The notes below the pieces were generated by a model that worked only from the letters and a program-made list of their open reading frames with translations, had not been told where the DNA came from and made no database searches. Below are positions 61,535 to 64,000 of a stretch of DNA of 64,000 bases, in pieces. The DNA is from Streptomyces hayashii (lineage in GTDB: Bacteria > Actinomycetota > Actinomycetes > Streptomycetales > Streptomycetaceae): the NCBI RefSeq assembly GCF_024539815.1, contig NZ_JAHHIU010000098.1, positions 1 through 64,000 on the forward strand, read 5' to 3'. Every line of letters starts with the position of its first letter. Within the stretch, counting starts at the first letter, position 1. Made by a program: the position numbers and the translations under genes.

Positions 61535-62371
61535 TCAGCCGAGGTGATAGCTGTCGCCGTACACCTTCCAGTCCAGCGGCGGTTCGAGGTCGAAGTTGCC
61601 CTTGCGCAGGAAGACGCGCTGGGCGGTGTCGACGCGGCTGGTGTCGCTGTGCGCCTCCTCCTGCTTCATCGCCCAGACCCGGGCGTCGAGGAAGGCGTTC
61701 AGGTACGCCGTCTCGTCGCCGCCCTGGGCCGGCGGCTTCGCCTTGGCGAGCGCCCGCTTGCGGATGTTGTGGAAACCGGTGGGGTCGGCGCCGTCGCCGT
61801 GCATGACGATGGCGTCGTAGTAGGCGAACTGGCCCAGGGCGCGCAGGCCGTCGGTCTTGCCCTGGCGGACCGCCGGGTCGAAGTAGACCCGGTCGCGCTC
61901 GTCGTTCTGGGCCTGCTGGAACGCGCTGTCCTGGGCGGCCTTGCGCCAGTCCTTGCGATAGTCCGGGTCGAGCCCCGCGTGCGAGTCGGTGCCGTCGACC
62001 GCTCGCAGGGCGGGCAGGTACTTCGCGAGGACGTTGCCCGGCCTGCGCCCGCTGTACAGCTCCACGAGGTCGAGCATGTCGCCGGTGCCGGAGCAGAAGC
62101 CGATGATGCCGGCGGTGTAGCCGCGTCCGTCGCCGATGTCCTCGATGTACCTGTACTGGGCCTTCCAGTCGAGCGAGGAGTTCTCCGCGCTCGACACCAG
62201 CTTCATGGCGATCTCCTTCTTCGCCGGGTCGTCGAGGCCCTTCGCGGCCGGGGCCGCCGTCGCCTGCGCGGCGCCGAGGAGAGGGGCGGCCGCCACGAGG
62301 CCGGTGAGGGCCAGGAAGAGGCGGCGGGATGCGGGGGCGGGGCCGTCGACGTGCGGGGATGTGTGCACCAC
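61535..62371 (-). CDS. csnA: Secreted GH46 chitosanase
   Basis: The 278-residue protein has a twin-arginine signal (PASRRLFLALTGL, cleavage after ATAAPA) and a GH46 catalytic domain. Catalytic Glu in VSSAENSSLDW and Asp in YIEDIGDGRGYTAG match the known pair of Streptomyces N174 chitosanase (Glu22/Asp40). The late GDETAYLNAFLDARVWAMKQEEAH segment is also typical. It hydrolyses chitosan outside the cell. A CsnR-type operator lies 53 bp upstream of the start. GTG or ATG start; ATG at 62371 used. Confidence 0.95.
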   Translation of the reverse strand: MVHTSPHVDGPAPASRRLFLALTGLVAAAPLLGAAQATAAPAAKGLDDPAKKEIAMKLVSSAENSSLDWKAQYRYIEDIGDGRGYTAGIIGFCSGTGDMLDLVELYSGRRPGNVLAKYLPALRAVDGTDSHAGLDPDYRKDWRKAAQDSAFQQAQNDERDRVYFDPAVRQGKTDGLRALGQFAYYDAIVMHGDGADPTGFHNIRKRALAKAKPPAQGGDETAYLNAFLDARVWAMKQEEAHSDTSRVDTAQRVFLRKGNFDLEPPLDWKVYGDSYHLG

Positions 62372-62423
62372 AGTGGCTCCAGGTGAGGAGTGGGGGGTGG
62401 GGTGTGCCTGTGTCGCGACTGAC

Positions 62424-62441
62424 AGGAAAGTTTCCTATCAA
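62424..62441 (-). promoter_or_regulatory. CsnR-type operator and -35 element of the chitosanase gene
   Basis: AGGAAA-G-TTTCCT (62424-62436) is a perfect 6-1-6 palindrome. As I recall, it is the operator of the ROK-family chitosan repressor CsnR in Streptomyces. TTGATA (62441-62436 on the minus strand) beside it is a likely -35 box. The csnR gene is not in the window. Confidence 0.75.
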
Positions 62442-62643
62442 GCGCGGAGCGCAGAAGTAACCCTGCCGAAGCCATGTTCGTACGATCGAACGAACGATCC
62501 GCCCGTCATTCCCGTCATTCCCGCCGCTCCACCCCGCCGGAGCGCCGCTACGGGGGCGGCCGCAGGGCACTGGGGGGCGGCGGGAGTGCGCCAGGGAGCG
62601 GCGGGAGCGACCCCCGCGGAGGGGGGCGCCCCTGCGGTAGGGG

Positions 62644-62716
62644 GCGACCCTGTGATGGGCGCCGGAGCGCCCCTACCGCGGCGACCCTGCGGTGGGCGGC
62701 CGGAGCGCCCCTACCG
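62644..62716. repeat. Two-copy 35-bp imperfect tandem repeat over a stop codon
   Basis: GCGACCCTG followed by GGGCG(G)CCGGAGCGCCCCTACCG occurs at 62644-62678 and 62681-62716. The second copy contains the stop of the membrane protein gene (62711-62713). GGTAGGGG at about 62637 also pairs with CCCCTACC, so the block can fold as a hairpin. The stretch from 62442 to 62643 shows no gene. Confidence 0.85.
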
Positions 62717-63043
62717 GAGCCACTGGAACAGGAGAGAGCCCAGGAATCCGAGCAGGCCCACATGGAAGAGGACCAGCCAGATCCACTGGGACACGGACAT
62801 GCGCCAGGACGACGCCGCGAGGATCTCCCACTCACTCACGGCGAAGGCGGCCAGCACCAGCGCGAGCACCTCCCACACCACGAGCCACCAGCCGGACGGG
62901 GTCGCTCCCGTCGTGGCGTCCATCGCCGCCGGGACGCGTGTCACGCGCCCGAGCAGGACGAGCGCGATGAGGAGCTTGTGCCAGCTGTGACGGGCCGTCG
63001 GTGCGACGGTCGCGAGCGGGGCTGAGGTGGATCCTGTCGACAT
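62711..63043 (-). CDS. Small membrane protein, three TM helices
   Basis: The 110-residue protein has helices near residues 22-38 (LLIALVLLGRVTRVPA), 51-72 (WWLVVWEVLALVLAAFAV) and 83-105 (SQWIWLVLFHVGLLGFLGSLL). No family recognised. ATG 63043 or GTG 63049; neither has a clear ribosome site. Its 3' end overlaps a tandem repeat. Confidence 0.65.
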   Translation of the reverse strand: MSTGSTSAPLATVAPTARHSWHKLLIALVLLGRVTRVPAAMDATTGATPSGWWLVVWEVLALVLAAFAVSEWEILAASSWRMSVSQWIWLVLFHVGLLGFLGSLLFQWLR

Positions 63044-63114
63044 TCGCACATTTGATCATTCACACGCGATGGAAGCCATCGTTCCGGTGACGGATCCGGG
63101 CGTCGGGGCTCGTC

Positions 63115-63387
63115 TCAGAGGACGCCCGGGGCGTCGCCGCGCCAGTCCAGACGGTTCGCGTCGCCTTCGCGCCGGGCGTACAGGGCGCGGCCGCCCGGCC
63201 CGTAGCGGCCTATCTCCGTGGTCAGCGCCACCTCGCGCAGCTCATGCTCCGAGCGGTCCGTGACGTCCAGCAGCAGCCCGTCCAGCGGGCCGCCCACCAG
63301 ATGCGCGTACGCGCGCTCCGGGCGGGGGCCCGCGTCCTCGTGGTCGGCCCCGTAGACCCGGCCCCGCAAGAACTCAACCTCGTCCAT
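63115..63387 (-). CDS. Hypothetical protein, 90 residues
   Basis: The product begins MDEVEFLRGRVYGADHEDAG and is acidic, with AYAHLVGGPLDGLLLDVTDRSE and LYARREGDANRLDWRGD. It is soluble and probably a small beta domain. No family recognised. Third-position GC bias is strong. ATG at 63387; weak ribosome site. A 185-bp divergent region separates it from the last gene. Confidence 0.6.
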   Translation of the reverse strand: MDEVEFLRGRVYGADHEDAGPRPERAYAHLVGGPLDGLLLDVTDRSEHELREVALTTEIGRYGPGGRALYARREGDANRLDWRGDAPGVL

Positions 63388-63572
63388 GACCGGCAGCTTG
63401 TCACCCGCCACTGACAACGGCCCGTCGCCCGGGGGCCGGAGGGGCGACGGCGGACGACCGGACGCCCTTCGGCCAACACATGGCGGAAAAGGGACTTTCG
63501 GGCGCAATCCACCGATGAGCCGGGTATCCACCCCGTACACGTCGTTGTGTGTGGGGTGGGGGGCCGACCCTG

Positions 63573-64000
63573 ATGGCACGTGGACGGGAGCGGGTGCGGG
63601 CCGGTGGGTCGGCGTGTGCGCGCCGCCGCCGGACCGTTCGTGAGCTGCGTGCGTCGGGCCGCTACGGGCCCCGGTTGCGCGAGGTGCTGCCTGCCCTGAC
63701 CGCGCTGCTCGCCCTCGCGGGCGCGGGCCTGGCGGGGCTCGTCCTGATCTGCCGTGCGTTCGGCTGGCCCGCCGGTGCGCTGGCCCTGACGTCGCTCGCG
63801 GCCTTGGCCGCGGTCGCACGCCGTCGTTCCCGTCGGCCCGCTCGGCTGCGGGGCGGGTACTACACGGCCCAGGAGTTGGCGGAGCTGGACATGCCCGCGC
63901 TGGTGCTCGCCGTCGCCAGGATGCTCCGGCGGGACGGCTGGCGGGTGTCGGCGCCCGCCCGGCACGACGCCCTCCACCTCGCCGCCCGCGACGACCGGGG
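63573..64000 (+). CDS. Membrane protein, cut by the window end (possible restriction-endonuclease-like tail)
   Basis: An ATG with GGGGTGGGGGG upstream opens a frame that is still open at the window edge (142 codons). Residues 1-37 are Arg-rich, then two close membrane helices (about 42-64 and 68-86; TALLALAGAGLAGLVLICRAF, then GALALTSLAALAAVA). A cytoplasmic part follows with LVLAVARMLRRDGWRV, which is like the entry helix of Mrr-type restriction endonuclease domains. The active site, if any, lies beyond the window. Confidence 0.6.
   Translation, partial: MARGRERVRAGGSACARRRRTVRELRASGRYGPRLREVLPALTALLALAGAGLAGLVLICRAFGWPAGALALTSLAALAAVARRRSRRPARLRGGYYTAQELAELDMPALVLAVARMLRRDGWRVSAPARHDALHLAARDDR

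Noticed and set aside
1-64000. tRNA, rRNA, insertion sequences, att sites or an integrative element
   Set aside because: I found no tRNA-like cloverleaf, transposase, integrase or flanking repeats. Codon use is uniform, so there is no sign of a recent mobile island.

Overview
This 64 kb window is chromosomal DNA of a Streptomyces or a very close actinomycete. GC content is very high, third codon positions are almost all G or C, and GTG starts and GGAGG-type ribosome sites are common. The family set also fits: RheA/Hsp18, ANTAR and RsbW-like regulators, an ECF sigma fusion, secreted GH46 chitosanase and PL3 pectate lyase, and IcmF. The only in-frame TTA leucine codon I found lies in a glutamate-cysteine ligase-family gene. 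I recognise no rRNA, tRNA, CRISPR array, insertion sequence, integrase or origin. The DNA reads as core/arm chromosome with many short operons.

Layout. Positions 1-8.1 kb hold the heat-shock pair hsp18/rheA with two exact RheA operators, then a DUF2236 oxygenase, polyphosphate kinase 2, a sulfite-oxidase-like molybdoenzyme, a BBE-type flavoprotein and an aminotransferase. From 8.1 to 16.6 kb there is a TetR repressor with twin operators facing a 3-hydroxyisobutyrate-dehydrogenase-like/MarR pair, a methyltransferase, two SGNH hydrolases, an RsbW-like kinase, a decayed carbohydrate-binding module and several small conserved genes. From 16.9 to 27.9 kb lie a phytoene-desaturase-like enzyme with an SDR, an ANTAR protein, two AraC-type regulators, a FUSC protein, GAPDH and a secreted pectate lyase.

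At 28.2-29.9 kb sits the most unusual gene. It joins ECF sigma regions 2 and 4, an anti-sigma-like HxxxCxxC motif, a membrane segment and an extracytoplasmic CAP domain in one polypeptide. From 30 to 41.6 kb come two MFS transporters, a flavin reductase, a coiled-coil protein, the glutamate-cysteine ligase-family enzyme, a cyclophilin and the fused isobutyryl-CoA mutase IcmF.

From 42 to 50.1 kb is a coherent arabinoside-utilisation locus: a LacI repressor diverging from GH127 beta-L-arabinofuranosidase, an ABC sugar importer (binding lipoprotein and two permeases, no ATPase) and a secreted clan-A glycosidase with a ricin-type lectin domain. A secreted enzyme would release oligosaccharide, the importer would take it up, and the cytoplasmic GH127 would cleave it under LacI control. 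From 50.2 to 64 kb are secreted proteins (AMIN-like, NodB deacetylase, LIP lipase, GH46 chitosanase with a CsnR-type box), a YihY protein, a DHA2 exporter, an AraC regulator with an apparent frameshift in a G7 tract, a MOSC protein, another RsbW-like ATPase and, cut by the window edge, a membrane protein.

Short tandem duplications overlap or lie just past stop codons at several places (about 5.15, 8.12, 34.04 and 62.65 kb). A four-copy 16-bp tandem repeat fills part of the gap after icmF.
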